64,000 nt of DNA from Streptomyces sp. H27-H1 (GCF_026627445.1 NZ_JAPNLJ010000002.1:265677-329676); one strand, 5' to 3'; positions 26,338-36,892 are shown, counted from the first letter of the stretch. The notes: generated by a model not told the origin, from the letters alone. Program-made: numbers and translations.

Positions 26338-26353
26338 ATACCGACCGGTTGGG
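26338..26353. promoter_or_regulatory. TetR-type operator, set A, site 3
   Basis: ATACCGACCGGTTGGG shares the ATACCGACYGGT core with the sites at 2828 and 10771. It lies about 50 bases ahead of the molybdopterin oxidoreductase start. Confidence 0.58.
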
Positions 26354-26860
26354 ACGGTGGGGAGAGCCCCGCACCACCGGAATCGACGGGCAGCCGCCGC
26401 GCGGAGGGCCGCGGGCCGGCCGAGCAGTCCCGGACGGCCGACTGCGGGCCGGGCCGCTTCGAGTGGGGGTGGTGCCAGGCCACAGGCCGAGTCGACCCGG
26501 CTCTCTCCCCCGCCTCAATGCCGGTCGGACGCCGCTCCGAGAAGCCCGAACGCGCCGTGGATACCCTCGGCACCCGCCGCGGAAAACACTCCCGCCACCC
26601 CGAACCCCGGCCGTTCCCGCTGGTCAGCGGCGCCCATTGGTCCTTCTGCTGATGGAATTCGGCGCCCTTGGTCCGGAAAGCGCATTGCCCCTGGAGGTAG
26701 GGACGGATTGGATTGCCAAGATCAAGACGGCGGGGTGGATCTCCGCGCGGAGGAGGGGTCGACAGGCGGCCGGCTGGGCGAAAGGCCTCCCCCACCCCTC
26801 CGCACGGCGAACGACAACCCGTACGGCTTCCCGTTCAGAAGCCGGTACCGAAGGAACCGA
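26354..26860. other. Intergenic region ahead of the EntE-like gene
   Basis: About 500 bases without a convincing gene. The open frames here are shadow frames in GC-rich DNA. I saw no iron box, although the downstream gene resembles a siderophore enzyme. AAGGAA at 26851 serves as the ribosome binding site of that gene. Confidence 0.5.
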
Positions 26861-28219
26861 ATGACATCCACGCTCGACGGCTGTACGCCCTGGCCCGAGG
26901 AATTCGTCGACTACTACTGGGCGGCCGGCCACTGGCGGGGCACCACGCTGGACAACCTGCTGCGCGGCTGGGCCGTGCAGTTCGGTCCGCGGACCGCGCT
27001 CGTCCAGGGCGACACCCGCATCACGTACGCGGCCCTGAACCGCCGTGTGAGCCGGATGGCCGCCGGGTTCCGTCTGCGCGGCCTCCGGCCCGGGCAACGG
27101 GTCGTCGTGCAGCTGCCCGGCATCTCCGAGTTCGTCGTCACCGTGTTCGCCCTGATGCGCGCCGGCGCGACCCCCGTGCTCTGCCCGATCTCGCACCGGG
27201 CGCCCGAGGTGTCCCACGTCGTCCAGGTCACCGAGGCCGTCGGCTACATCGGGCCCTCGACCTACCAGGGCTTCGAACACACGGCGATGGCCGCCGGCAT
27301 CGCGGCCCGAGGTCCCTTCCTGCGCCGGGTGTTCACCTACGAGGCTCCGGGCACCTCGTCCCCGTACGGCGGCTTCACGACCGACCCGTCGGGCTGCCAC
27401 TACTTCCCGCTGCACTCCCTCGATTCCCCGCCCGATGCGGCGCTGACGCCGAGCGCCGGCCAGGTCGCCTTCTTCCTGCTCTCCGAAGGCGGCGCCGGGG
27501 CTCCCGAGCTGGTTCCGCGCACCCACAACGACTACGCCTACCAGGCGCGGGCCGCGGCCGAGCTGGTGTCCCTGAACCAGAACGACGTGTACCTCGCCGC
27601 GCTGCCGGCCGGCCTCAACCTCGCCTTCGGCGGCCCCGGCATCCTCGGCACCCTCACCGTCGGCGGCACCGTCGTCCTGGTCGAGGACCCGGACCCCGCC
27701 GCGTGCCTGGCGGCCGTCGAACGCGAGCGGGTCACCGTCACCTCGCTGACGCCGGCCACCGCCCGTCTCTGGCTCGACGCCCGTGCCGAGGCCCGGACGG
27801 ATGTGAGCAGCCTGCGTCTCGTACAGATCGGCGGCGCGCCCTTGGACCGGGCGACCGCCGAGCGGGTGGGCCCCGAGTGGGGCTGCGGTCTGCAGCAGGT
27901 CTTCGGCACGGCCGAGGGGCTGCTCACCCTCACCCGGCCCGACGACCCGGACGAGACCGTGCTCACCACGCAGGGCCGTCCGCTCTCCCCCGACGATCAG
28001 ATCCGCATCGTCGACGCATGCGGCGACGACGTGCCCGACGGAGAGCCCGGCGAACTCCTGGCCCGCGGCCCCTACACCGTGCGCGGCTATTACCGGGCGC
28101 CCGGCCGCAATGCCCGCTCCTTCACCGCCGACGGCTACCTGCGCACCGGCACGCTCGCCCGGCGCACGCCGGACGGCAACCTGGTGGTGACGGGCCGCCT
28201 CGCGGGCGCCGCCCGGTAG
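26861..28219 (+). CDS. EntE-like aryl-adenylating protein lacking catalytic motifs
   Basis: This 452-residue protein matches the N-terminal domain of 2,3-dihydroxybenzoate-AMP ligases (EntE/DhbE) throughout, for example the VPRTHNDY and FGTAEGLLTLTR segments. Key features are gone. The P-loop SGGTTGxPK reads SEGGAGAPE at residues 208-216, losing both Thr and the Lys. The ribose-binding Asp of the GD motif is Thr431. The protein ends at the hinge (VTGRLAGAAR), so the roughly 90-residue C-terminal domain with the catalytic Lys is absent. It probably cannot adenylate and may bind an aryl acid or a partner. No siderophore genes lie near. Confidence 0.8.
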   Translation: MTSTLDGCTPWPEEFVDYYWAAGHWRGTTLDNLLRGWAVQFGPRTALVQGDTRITYAALNRRVSRMAAGFRLRGLRPGQRVVVQLPGISEFVVTVFALMRAGATPVLCPISHRAPEVSHVVQVTEAVGYIGPSTYQGFEHTAMAAGIAARGPFLRRVFTYEAPGTSSPYGGFTTDPSGCHYFPLHSLDSPPDAALTPSAGQVAFFLLSEGGAGAPELVPRTHNDYAYQARAAAELVSLNQNDVYLAALPAGLNLAFGGPGILGTLTVGGTVVLVEDPDPAACLAAVERERVTVTSLTPATARLWLDARAEARTDVSSLRLVQIGGAPLDRATAERVGPEWGCGLQQVFGTAEGLLTLTRPDDPDETVLTTQGRPLSPDDQIRIVDACGDDVPDGEPGELLARGPYTVRGYYRAPGRNARSFTADGYLRTGTLARRTPDGNLVVTGRLAGAAR

Positions 28220-28237
28220 CTCGAGCAGCGGGACCGG

Positions 28238-28861
28238 TCAGTCCAGAACGCGTGCGAGGTAGGCGTGCATCATCGCGCGGGTTTCGGCGACGATGCCGGG
28301 GTCGCCGGCCGGGTCGGTGCGGAAGGCGAGCTGGATCAGGGCGTCGGTGGCCTCGACCGCGACGAGGACGGCCCGTTCCAAGGTGGCGTCGGGGGTGAGA
28401 TCGAGGTGGGCGCCGAGGAGTTCGGTGAGGCGGACGGCGACAAGGTGGTTGGGGTCGGAGGCGGGCCCCTCGGGCGGCGGCGCCGGCACTCCGAAGTCGA
28501 CGAGGGCGAAGCCGGGCACGCTGCGCTTCATGACCAGGTACTCGTCCAGCACCGCGTCGACGACCGGGCCCCAGTGGGTGCCCGGGAGGTCCGCGAGCCG
28601 CTGCTCGATGCCGTCGGCGTAACGGTCGAGGTTGCGGTGGGCCAGGGCGATGGCCATGGCCCGCTTGTTGCCGAAGAAGCGGTAGACCGAGCCGATCGGC
28701 ACGCCGGCCCGCAGGGCCACGGCCCGGGTACTGAGGTTCTCGTACCCGGTCTCGTCGAGTAGCTCCGCGCAGGCGTCGAGGATCCGCGCGAGGCGGTCGG
28801 CGCTGCGCTGCTGGATCGGCGTCCGGCGCAGGGGATGGGCTGGGGGCACGGGGTCCATCAT
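28238..28861 (-). CDS. TetR-family regulator
   Basis: This 207-residue TetR protein has its helix-turn-helix in STRAVALRAGVPIGSVYRFF and a C-terminal domain of the type found in actinobacterial repressors of unknown ligand. AGGAG precedes the start (ATGATG). It lies 46 bases downstream of a polytopic membrane-protein gene on the same strand and converges on the EntE-like gene. No operator was recognised with confidence. Confidence 0.86.
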   Translation of the reverse strand: MMDPVPPAHPLRRTPIQQRSADRLARILDACAELLDETGYENLSTRAVALRAGVPIGSVYRFFGNKRAMAIALAHRNLDRYADGIEQRLADLPGTHWGPVVDAVLDEYLVMKRSVPGFALVDFGVPAPPPEGPASDPNHLVAVRLTELLGAHLDLTPDATLERAVLVAVEATDALIQLAFRTDPAGDPGIVAETRAMMHAYLARVLD

Positions 28862-28907
28862 GCCGCTCCTGGGTTCACGGGTCGGCGGCGGTACCGGTTC
28901 GCCCGCC

Positions 28908-30520
28908 TCAGTTCAGCAGCAGGCTGAGGCCACCCACCGTGTAAGTGATCATCAGCGCGAGGAGCGGTAGTTGCCCGGCGACGGCTTTGGCGGGCGGGAA
29001 GAGGCGTACGGAGCGGTCGTGCGCGGCGATCACGCCGAGCACGTGGCCGGTGACGACGGCGATCACCTGCAGGGCGGCGAGCCCGCCGGGGCCCAAGGGC
29101 GGCAAGGGTTCTGGGGCGTTGTCAGTGCTCACTGCCATGATTACCGTGCGTGGTCCTTCGGTTACCAGGAGGGAGAAGTGGTGGGCGACGAGATAGCCGA
29201 GAGCGATCGGTACGAGTGAGTGCGCGAAGGCGGTCAGCGGGCCGGGGTGCGGGCCGCAGACGAAGCGGGTGACCGCCGCGCAGAGGCAGTAGAGGGCGGC
29301 GACGAGGGCGATGGAGCCGACGAGTCCGAGGGTGGCCGCCGCGGTGCGGCCGAGGGGGGAGGTCTGGATCGCGTTGATCCACGAGGGGTTGTCGGAGAAG
29401 CCGTCGTAAGCGGTGGATCCGAGCAGGACGCAGACGGTGGCGACGAGTCCGGGCCGCTCGGGTGTCGCGTCGAGTCCGTGGAAGGGATTACGGAGAACCA
29501 GGCGGCCGTCGCTGCGACGGCCGAGGGGGGAGAGCCGGGCGAAGAGGGCGGAGTACGCCTCGAAGGCGTCTCCATCTGCGAACCAGCGCTCGCCGTAGCG
29601 GGCGGCGAGCAGGAGTTGGACGGCGGCGTAACCGGTCAGGGCGATCAGGAGGGTGGTGGTGGACGCGGGATCGGGAGAGACGAGTTCGAGCCAGGTGAAG
29701 GCGAAGAGCCCGGCGGCGGCCGGCCATTGCCCGAGCCGGGCGGGGAGCGGGCGGGGTGTCCCGGGCTCCGGGCCCGGGGATGCCGGGCCCGGGGATGCCG
29801 GGCCCGGGGATTGCGGCACCACAGCAAGGCGCGGGGCCGGGCCTCGCGGGCTCCGGGAGGAGCGCGCGGTGGCATGGGCGCTGGCGGTATCGGCGGCTGC
29901 TGGATCCGCGGCCGTACGGAGCTTCGCCGACCGGGTGAGCAGTCGGTGCAGGGCACGGAGCGGACTGAGGAGGCGCCAGACGGGACCGAAGAGGAGGGAG
30001 GCGGGGACGAGGCCGACCCAGAGCAGGACGTAGACGGCGCCGGGAGCGGGGTTGCGGGCGGGGTCGTCGGGGCCGAGGAGGAGGTTCAGGAGGACGGCGA
30101 GCGCGGCCGCGAGGCCGAGCCCGCGCAGGGCGGTGCGGGTGGCCGGCGCGTCGGCCACCCGCTGGAACCCGGCGGGCAGGGCCATGCCGGAGCGGTCGCC
30201 GCGGAAGCGGGAGGCGGACCAGAGGAGACCCAGCGCGAGGAAGGAGACGAAAAGCGCGGTGAAGGCACCGGCGAAGGCGTAGAAGGGGGAGATCGGGAGA
30301 TCGTGCTGCGATCCGATGCCGTGCGCGAGCGAGGTCAACGGATCGGCCGGGTGAAGGACCACGCCCTGGCCGGACCCGCCACCGGACGCCCCGTACGGGA
30401 CGGCCGCCGGCCCGTACCCCGAACCAGGTAGGGGTACGGGGACGGGCGACAGCCCGTACGACGGGGGCAGCAGCGGAGACACGGCCGCCCGCACCGCGAG
30501 CGCCGCCGACGCGAGTCCGG

Positions 30521-30524
<4 letters not shown>
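28908..30524 (-). CDS. Polytopic membrane protein, last gene of beta-helix operon
   Basis: This 538-residue protein is not recognised. It has about eight to ten hydrophobic segments. A central cytoplasmic region of about 70 residues is rich in Ala, Arg and Pro and includes a PGPASPGPASPGP repeat. Its GTG start overlaps the stop of a Pro-rich ORF by four bases, so it belongs to the operon that starts with the beta-helix gene. Co-occurrence suggests a membrane partner for the exported beta-helix and cupredoxin-like proteins. Confidence 0.72.
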
Positions 30525-30819
<295 letters not shown>

Positions 30820-30823
<4 letters not shown>

Positions 30824-31731
30824 CGGACGAGGAGTTGGGTCAGGACGAGGTCGGACTCGTGGGTCTCGACCTCGAAGAGGCCCGCGTGGTCGGCCGTCAG
30901 GATCAGGGTGGCCTCCTGGCCTGCCGGCAGGGCGAGTTCCTTGTCGAAGCCGTGGACGTGCAGGGTGTCCGCGCGGTCGCTGGTGATCCGCAGGGCGACG
31001 CGTTCGCCGCGCGTCACCTCCACCCGGCCCGGGGCCGGGCTGACCTTGCCGTCCCGCACGGTGATGGTCACCGTGCGGTCGGCCTGCACCGATTCCGAGG
31101 GTGTGGGTGACGGTGCGGCCGGGGAGTGGGCGTGGGTGGACTGGGCCGGTCCGGCGGCGAGTTCGAGGGTCGCTTCGACCGGCTTGCCCGCCACCGCCCA
31201 GGCCGTGTGGTCGTCCGCGTACAGGCGGACGGTCAGGGTGCGTGTGCCGGTCTCCGGCACCTGTGCGGCGGGCAGGTGGAACCAGCTGCCGTACAGGCGG
31301 GCCAGTTTGCGGCCGTTCAACTCCAGGTGCGCGTGGCCGGCGCCCGGGAGGGCGGCGCCGCCGGTGCTGTCGGGGGTGAAGCGGAAGTTCGTCACCGCCA
31401 GTTGGAGGTTCCAGCCGTCCTCGGAGTCCGGGCGGGCGGTGAGCCGGACCTCCGGCGCGCCCTCGGCCGGGACCTCGCGGAGCCGGTGGCCCGCGCCGTC
31501 GTCGGCGGCGAGCAGGGTGCCGACGTTCCCGGAGGCCTGCTCGTGGCTGGTGCCGGGCTTGTGGTGGGTGGTGGCCCTCCCCCCACAGCCCGTCGCCGCT
31601 CCGCCCGCCAGCAGCAGGGCCAGGACGAGCAGCGCCGCGGCGCGGCCCGGCCGCCGGGTCCGGCGCGGCACCGTACCGCAGGCGTCGCACCAGGTCCGGC
31701 GCTCGGGGCGGTCGCCCGGGTGGCCGGTCAC
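30820..31731 (-). CDS. Exported cupredoxin-like protein
   Basis: This 303-residue protein has a membrane segment at about residues 31-48 ending in ATGC49, a possible lipobox. An odd CxxC pair (Cys15, Cys18) sits before it, on the cytoplasmic side. The C-terminal 85 residues look like a cupredoxin fold (LHVHGFDKELALPAG, then FEVETHESD) but lack the usual copper-binding Cys. The GTG start overlaps the beta-helix gene stop (GTGA). It may bind copper through other residues or not at all. Confidence 0.68.
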
Positions 31732-33905
31732 CGCGGGTCTCCGCCGGCCGCGCCCCGCTCCGGCCCGGCCTCGGGCTGCGTCGCGGGCTGCGCCTCGGAC
31801 TCTGCCCCGGCGCGCAGGGTCGGTGCCGGGCCGGCCGGCACGGGGACTCGGTCGTCGGCCGGGCCTGCGCCCGGGCCGGCCGGTCGCGCCGGGCTGCCGC
31901 CGGGGCGGGCGGCGGCGACGGCCCAGAGGACCCAGATCACCGCGACGAGGGACCGGATCCAGGCGGGGCTGAGCGGGATCCAGGGGATCATCAGCACGGC
32001 CTTGTCGAAGGCGTCGAGGAGCGTGAGCCCGCCCAGGAGCAGGGTCAGCCGGGCCAGCCACGGCCTGGTGGGGCGCAGGGCGATGCCGATGCCGGTCCAC
32101 CACAGGCCGAGGCACAGCAGTGCCAGGGCCGGGACGAAGGTGCCGACCAGGCCCATGGTGGAGCCGGCCACGTCCAGGGCCAGGCCCGCGAGGCCGAGGA
32201 GCGTGGCCGCCGTCCCCAGCCGGGAGGTGCGCAGCCGGCGCCACCACAGGAGGCCGCCGACCAGGAGCAGTACCGCCGCGACGGCAAGGGCGAGCTGGGT
32301 CTCCACCCGCTGGAGGCCCCGGGAGCCGTACCAGTCGCAGCCGGCCGGGAGCTTGCGCGCCTGGACGCTGTAGTCGGCGCAGACGAGGAGCTGGGCCAGC
32401 TTCACCGGTTCGCCGGCCAGCCGGGCCGAACCGCCGGAGACCGCGCCGCGGCGCTCACCGCATTCCGGGAGCGTGCCGGGGGTGGAGCCGTCCGGGCCCT
32501 GCTGCCAGCAGTTGCCCCGGCCCTGGCCGTCCCACCACACGTCCATGCCGTTGGGGCGGGAGGCGCCGGACTTGTCCTTGCCCATGACGTTGCCGGCATA
32601 GCGGTTGTGGTGGGAGGTGTCGGCCTGCTTTGACAGCTCCTCCTCGCCGCGGATGAAGGCGGGTACGGCCGAGAGGAAGAAACCCGCACGCCGGTGGCCG
32701 TACACCCAGTTGTTCTCGTAGAGGTTCCAGTTGCCGCCGGCGGTGATGATGCCGGTGCCGGGGGGCATGGAGATCTGCGGGCAGACCACCCCCTCCTCGT
32801 AGCCGCGCTCGACGGGCGGTTTGGCGCAGGTGCCGTCCGCGACGTAGCGGTAGTAGTCGGCGTTGTTGTCGTGGATCAGGTTGCGTTCGAAGTAAGCGTG
32901 GTTCTGCGGGAGTCCGGGGTGTCCGGGGAAGGCGCTGTCCATCGAGGCGCCGCCCATGTTCTGGTCGAACTCGTTGTCGTGCACCCACACGGAGTCACCC
33001 GCGGTGCCGGAGTAGCCGACCATGTTGTGGTGGCTGCGGCAGCCGGTGATCTCGATGGAGTGGCGGGGGACGTCGTAGCCGCGGCCGTCGTTGATGTCGG
33101 AGGCGCTGCCGGGGTAGATGCCGGAGTCGCCGTTTCCGTACGACTCGCAGTTCTTGTAGAGCCCGTGGTCGCTGGCGAAGGTCAGGAAGCCGTACTCGTC
33201 GTTCCAGCGGGTCAGGACGTCGTCGATGACGAAGCCGTCGCCCGCGAGGACGTACAGCGAGTTGAAGGTGGTGCGCTGGGCGGTGAAGTTCCGGAAGTAG
33301 ACGCCGTTGGACTTGTCCGCGCGGATCCCGTTCAGCTTCTGGTACTTGGCGTCGATGACCACGTCCTGCCGCGAGGCCCCGGTGCCTTCGATCTGGAGGT
33401 CGGTCTTGCCGAGGATGGCGACGAGGTTCTGGTTGTGGCGGCAGGCCACCTGCTGCTCGTACGTCAGGATCTGGTAGCCGAGCGAGGAGTTGGGCGCCTT
33501 GAGCGAGGCGCACTCGCCGGTCGGCTTGGGGAGCGAGGGCTCCTCCTCGTAGAGGCCGGGGAGGATCGCGATGTTCACGCCCGGGCGGTCCACGGCGTCG
33601 ACGGCCGCCTGGAGGTCGCGGAAGCCGTTCTTCTCGCAGCGTTCGTAGAGGACGAGGTTGCGCTGCTTGAGGGCGTCCGGGAAGGCGGATATCCGGCGCT
33701 CGAAGGCGGGCCGGTCCGTCTTGCAGACGATCAGGTCGGGCTCGCCGGTCCGATAGACGGGGACGGACCCGGTGCCGTCGGGGAGTTCGACGGGGCGCTC
33801 CTCGTGCGCGCTCGCGGCGGGCGCGGCGACGAGGAGTGACAGAAGCGCTAGGAGGGCGGCGAGCAGCACCGCCGGCACGGCAGGAAACCTGCGGGTCCAC
33901 GACAT
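31728..33905 (-). CDS. Right-handed beta-helix protein with C-terminal membrane domain
   Basis: This 725-residue protein has a signal peptide (cleavage near ASA-HEE, residue 33), then a long right-handed parallel beta-helix region (about residues 130-470) rich in Asn, Gly and His. Typical rungs include [20 protein letters not shown] and [14 protein letters not shown]. The C-terminal part has five hydrophobic segments. Beta-helix proteins of the NosD type bind copper or sugars outside the membrane; here a cupredoxin-like protein follows, coupled by GTGA. I placed the start at 33905, where the signal peptide begins. Function unknown. Confidence 0.75.
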   Translation of the reverse strand: MSWTRRFPAVPAVLLAALLALLSLLVAAPAASAHEERPVELPDGTGSVPVYRTGEPDLIVCKTDRPAFERRISAFPDALKQRNLVLYERCEKNGFRDLQAAVDAVDRPGVNIAILPGLYEEEPSLPKPTGECASLKAPNSSLGYQILTYEQQVACRHNQNLVAILGKTDLQIEGTGASRQDVVIDAKYQKLNGIRADKSNGVYFRNFTAQRTTFNSLYVLAGDGFVIDDVLTRWNDEYGFLTFASDHGLYKNCESYGNGDSGIYPGSASDINDGRGYDVPRHSIEITGCRSHHNMVGYSGTAGDSVWVHDNEFDQNMGGASMDSAFPGHPGLPQNHAYFERNLIHDNNADYYRYVADGTCAKPPVERGYEEGVVCPQISMPPGTGIITAGGNWNLYENNWVYGHRRAGFFLSAVPAFIRGEEELSKQADTSHHNRYAGNVMGKDKSGASRPNGMDVWWDGQGRGNCWQQGPDGSTPGTLPECGERRGAVSGGSARLAGEPVKLAQLLVCADYSVQARKLPAGCDWYGSRGLQRVETQLALAVAAVLLLVGGLLWWRRLRTSRLGTAATLLGLAGLALDVAGSTMGLVGTFVPALALLCLGLWWTGIGIALRPTRPWLARLTLLLGGLTLLDAFDKAVLMIPWIPLSPAWIRSLVAVIWVLWAVAAARPGGSPARPAGPGAGPADDRVPVPAGPAPTLRAGAESEAQPATQPEAGPERGAAGGDPR

Positions 33906-34024
33906 GCGCGTGAGAGTAGAGCAATGTTCACCTTTTGGGATCCCCCCTTGCACGAATAGGCCCCCGGCGGGCGGGATCGCCGCGACGGGAGTCCTACGGG
34001 GTGTGCGTCCACGGGGGCCGCGCT

Positions 34025-34051
34025 GGGGTGCACGGGGTGCACGGGGTGCAC
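34025..34051. repeat. GGGGTGCAC triple repeat
   Basis: Three exact tandem 9-bp units in the gap between the beta-helix and hmgA genes. Confidence 0.85.
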
Positions 34052-34304
34052 GGGGATCCGGGGACAGGGGTACGACAGGGGGTGGGCCGGAGAGGCATGA
34101 GCCAGGCGGACGCCCGTCCGGGCATCCGGGCGGGCCGGCTTCAGGGCGCGCGAGTGCACGGGGCGGGCAAGCGCGAGCCGGGCGGGTTCCCGGGGTGCCG
34201 GACGTCGGGGCGCTCGCATCGGGCCGGCTGGGCGGCTGGGCGCCCTGCCGCCCTCGCGGACCGAGCACCCCCGACCTGCCACCTCCGGCCGAGCACCCCG
34301 GACC

Positions 34305-34368
34305 GAGCACCCCTCCGGCCGAGCACCCCTCCGGCCCAGCACCCCTCCGGCCCAGCACCCCTCCGGCC
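34305..34368. repeat. 16-bp tandem repeat ahead of hmgA
   Basis: Four tandem copies of SAGCACCCCTCCGGCC (S is G in the first two and C in the last two), preceded by a degenerate copy. A likely minisatellite. Confidence 0.88.
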
Positions 34369-34449
34369 GGGCGAGCCTGCGCGGACGGGCGGGCAGACAG
34401 GCAGGCGGACATCGAACCCGGTTCGGCCGGGGTTGGCCCGGATCCCCCG

Positions 34450-34493
34450 TTGACGCACGCCTCCAGGAATCCTACTGTCAGGCATAGGATTCC
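34450..34493 (+). promoter_or_regulatory. hmgA promoter with inverted-repeat operator
   Basis: TTGACG (34450-34455) and TACTGT (34473-34478) are 17 bp apart. A perfect inverted repeat, GGAATCCTA (34466-34474) and TAGGATTCC (34485-34493), overlaps the -10. A repressor there would block transcription; the GntR gene downstream is the obvious candidate. Confidence 0.75.
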
Positions 34494-34515
34494 TTCGGCA
34501 GACCGGGAGCGTGCA

Positions 34516-35838
34516 ATGAGCGGCGGCAGCGAGCAGGCCAGGAAGACGGCGGAGGCGCTGGAGTACCTCACCGGCTTCGGCAATGAGCACAGCTCGGAGG
34601 CGGTGCCCGGCGCGCTGCCGCTCGGGCGGAACTCGCCGCAGCGCTCCCCCCTCGGCCTCTACGCGGAGCAGCTCAGCGGCAGCGCGTTCACCGAGCCGCG
34701 CTCCCACAACCGCCGCTCCTGGCTCTACCGGATCCGCCCCTCGGCCGCGCACCCGCCCTTCACCCGGACCGGCAACGGCGCCCTGCGCACCGCGCCCTTC
34801 ACGGAGGCCCCGGCCGACCCGAACCGGCTCCGATGGAACCCGCTGCCCGACCCGGTGCCCGGCACCGACTTCCTGGCCGGCCTGTGGACCCTCGGCGGCA
34901 ATGGCGACGCCACGCAGCGCTCCGGCATGGCCATCCACCTCTACTCCGCCGACTCCTCCATGACCGACCGGGTGTTCAGCGACTCCGACGGCGAACTGCT
35001 GATCGTCCCCGAGCGCGGCGGCCTGCTCCTGCGCACCGAGTTCGGCCTGCTGAGCGCCCGTCCGGGCGAGATGGCCCTGATCCCGCGCGGGGTCCGCTTC
35101 CGTGTGGAGCTCCAGGACGAGACCGCCCGCGGGTACGTCTGCGAGAACTACGGCCGGCCCTTCGAGCTCCCGGACCTCGGCCCCATCGGCGCCAACGGCC
35201 TGGCCGCCGCCCGCGACTTCCGGGCGCCGCTGGCCTCGTACGAGGACGACGAGCGGCCGACCGAGGTGGTCAACAAGTTCTGCGGCAACCTCTGGACCGC
35301 CACCTACGACCACTCCCCGCTCGACGTGGTCGCCTGGCACGGCACGCACGTCCCGTACGTCTACGACCTGCGCAGCTTCAACGTCCTGGGCTCGATCAGC
35401 TACGACCACCCCGACCCGTCCATCTTCACCGTGCTGACCTCCCCCTCCGACACCGCCGGGCTGGCGGGCGTGGACTTCGTGGTGTTCGCGCCGCGCTGGC
35501 TGGTCGGCGAGGACACCTTCCGCCCGCCCTACTTCCACCGCAACGTGATGAGCGAGTACATGGGGCTCATCGACGGCGCCTACGACGCCAAGGCGGAGGG
35601 TTTCGTGCCCGGAGGGGGCTCGCTGCACAACATGATGTCCGCGCACGGCCCCGACCGGGAGACCTTCGACCGGGCGAGCGCCGCCGAGCTGAAGCCGCAG
35701 AAGATCGAAGACGGCCTGGCCTTCATGTTCGAGACCCGCTGGCCGATCACCACCACCGCCCAGGCGGCCGGCGCCGACCACCTTCAGCACGGATACGACG
35801 AGGTCTGGGAGGGGCTCCAGCGCCATTTCCGCGCCTAA
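34516..35838 (+). CDS. hmgA: Homogentisate 1,2-dioxygenase
   Basis: This 440-residue iron enzyme opens the ring of homogentisate to maleylacetoacetate in tyrosine and phenylalanine breakdown. The N-terminal [20 protein letters not shown] is the family hallmark. The iron-ligand region includes [15 protein letters not shown] and [15 protein letters not shown], with the His and Glu ligands in place. Length equals that of known enzymes. GGGAG precedes the ATG. A 63-bp gap leads to a GntR gene. No hydrolase or isomerase of the pathway is adjacent. Confidence 0.96.
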   Translation: MSGGSEQARKTAEALEYLTGFGNEHSSEAVPGALPLGRNSPQRSPLGLYAEQLSGSAFTEPRSHNRRSWLYRIRPSAAHPPFTRTGNGALRTAPFTEAPADPNRLRWNPLPDPVPGTDFLAGLWTLGGNGDATQRSGMAIHLYSADSSMTDRVFSDSDGELLIVPERGGLLLRTEFGLLSARPGEMALIPRGVRFRVELQDETARGYVCENYGRPFELPDLGPIGANGLAAARDFRAPLASYEDDERPTEVVNKFCGNLWTATYDHSPLDVVAWHGTHVPYVYDLRSFNVLGSISYDHPDPSIFTVLTSPSDTAGLAGVDFVVFAPRWLVGEDTFRPPYFHRNVMSEYMGLIDGAYDAKAEGFVPGGGSLHNMMSAHGPDRETFDRASAAELKPQKIEDGLAFMFETRWPITTTAQAAGADHLQHGYDEVWEGLQRHFRA

Positions 35839-35901
35839 CATCACCAAGCACGCCGCGCGGCCCGGCCGCCGCGCCCACCCCGTCCTACGGAGAACCACCT
35901 C

Positions 35902-36651
35902 GTGACCGCCTTCGCCCCCGACTCGCTGGTACTGAACCGGAAGCTGCCGCTCTGGTACCAGGTCTCCCAGTCGCTGCGCGCCTCGATACTCGGGCGCACC
36001 GCGGACGCCTCGCTGCGCCTGCCCACCGAGGAGCAGCTCGCCGAGCACTACGGGGTGAGCGTGCTGACCATGCGGCAGGCGCTCAAGGAACTGGAGACCG
36101 AAGGCCTCATCAGCCGCCACCGGCGGCGCGGGACCTTCATCGAGCCGACGGCGTTGCGCGGGGCCCCGGTCCGGCTGCTCGGCTCGGTCGACGCGATCGT
36201 GGCGCAGCAGTCCGGTGACCGTACGACGATCCTCGGCCACGAGCGGACGCCGGTGTCCGGGGAGCTGCTGGAGCACTTCCCGGACACCGCCGAGGTGGTC
36301 ACCTACCGCAGGCTGCGGCACGACAGCGAGAGCGGTGAGCCGACCAACTGGGCGGAGAACGCGGTCCTTCCGGAGCTCGCGGACTCCATCGACCTTGCGG
36401 ATCTGGTGCGTTGGCCTATGACGAAAGTGCTGCGGGACATCGTGAAGGTGGACATCAGCCGGATCACGGACACGGTGGAGGCGCGGCTCGCGGATCCGCT
36501 CACGGCCGATCTGCTCCAAGTGCCGCTGTTGAGCCCGATCCTGCACTACACGGGCGTCACGTACGACGGCTCCGGCCGGGTGGTCGACGTGGCCCGGATC
36601 CGGTACCGCGGGGACCGGTTCTCCTTCACCGTGACCGTCGACGCCCACTGA
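35902..36651 (+). CDS. GntR/HutC-family regulator
   Basis: This 249-residue protein has a GntR winged helix (RLPTEEQLAEHYGVSVLTMRQALKELETEGL) and a C-terminal UTRA ligand domain. It starts at GTG after GGAGA and lies 63 bases behind hmgA, so the two probably share a message. It may repress hmgA by binding the inverted repeat at 34466. The last 13 bases of the gene including the stop are repeated 40 bp downstream. Confidence 0.9.
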   Translation: MTAFAPDSLVLNRKLPLWYQVSQSLRASILGRTADASLRLPTEEQLAEHYGVSVLTMRQALKELETEGLISRHRRRGTFIEPTALRGAPVRLLGSVDAIVAQQSGDRTTILGHERTPVSGELLEHFPDTAEVVTYRRLRHDSESGEPTNWAENAVLPELADSIDLADLVRWPMTKVLRDIVKVDISRITDTVEARLADPLTADLLQVPLLSPILHYTGVTYDGSGRVVDVARIRYRGDRFSFTVTVDAH

Positions 36652-36691
36652 CGCCGACACCTAGACCGACGGCGACAGCGACGCCCACTGA
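36639..36691. repeat. 13-bp duplication of the gntR 3' end
   Basis: CGACGCCCACTGA occurs at 36639-36651, ending at the gntR stop codon, and again at 36679-36691. Confidence 0.8.
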
Positions 36692-36727
36692 TCACCCGGC
36701 CGCTCGGGGCGGGGCGCCTGCGGACAC

Positions 36728-36892
36728 CTACTTCCCCTCCTCCTCCTCCGTTCCCCGCTCACCCTCCGCCTGGGACGGTGTGGTCCGCATCGTCTGGGCG
36801 TGGCGTTCCTTCTTCTGCTTGTCGTCCATGTCCTCGTCGAGCCGCTCACCCTCGGCCTGCGACGGGGTCGAGTACTCGTCGTACTGGCTCAT
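36728..36892 (-). CDS. Small acidic protein with internal repeat
   Basis: This 54-residue, highly charged protein contains TPSQAEGER twice (near residues 9 and 38), each followed by acidic residues, with a Lys-rich linker between. No membrane or metal motif is visible. GGGAGG precedes the ATG at 36892. It converges on the GntR gene. It looks like a disordered interaction peptide. It does not have the C-terminal Gly-Gly-Glu of Pup. Function unknown. Confidence 0.65.
   Translation of the reverse strand: MSQYDEYSTPSQAEGERLDEDMDDKQKKERHAQTMRTTPSQAEGERGTEEEEGK

Larger units (their letters stand above)
33906..34449. other. Repeat-rich intergenic region ahead of hmgA
   Basis: This gap of about 540 bases separates the beta-helix and hmgA genes. 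It holds a 9-bp GGGGTGCAC triple repeat (34025-34051) and a 16-bp repeat (34305-34368), both listed separately. Long open frames here are GC artefacts. A single GTTCACC at 33926 is discussed under rejected items. Confidence 0.6.

Noticed and set aside
26354..26860. Iron-box control of the EntE-like gene
   Set aside because: No TTAGGTTAGGCTAACCTAA-like sequence was found in the gap.
33926..33932. Single GTTCACC ahead of the beta-helix gene, as a PHO box
   Set aside because: PHO boxes need at least two 11-bp spaced copies. Neither neighbouring position matches.
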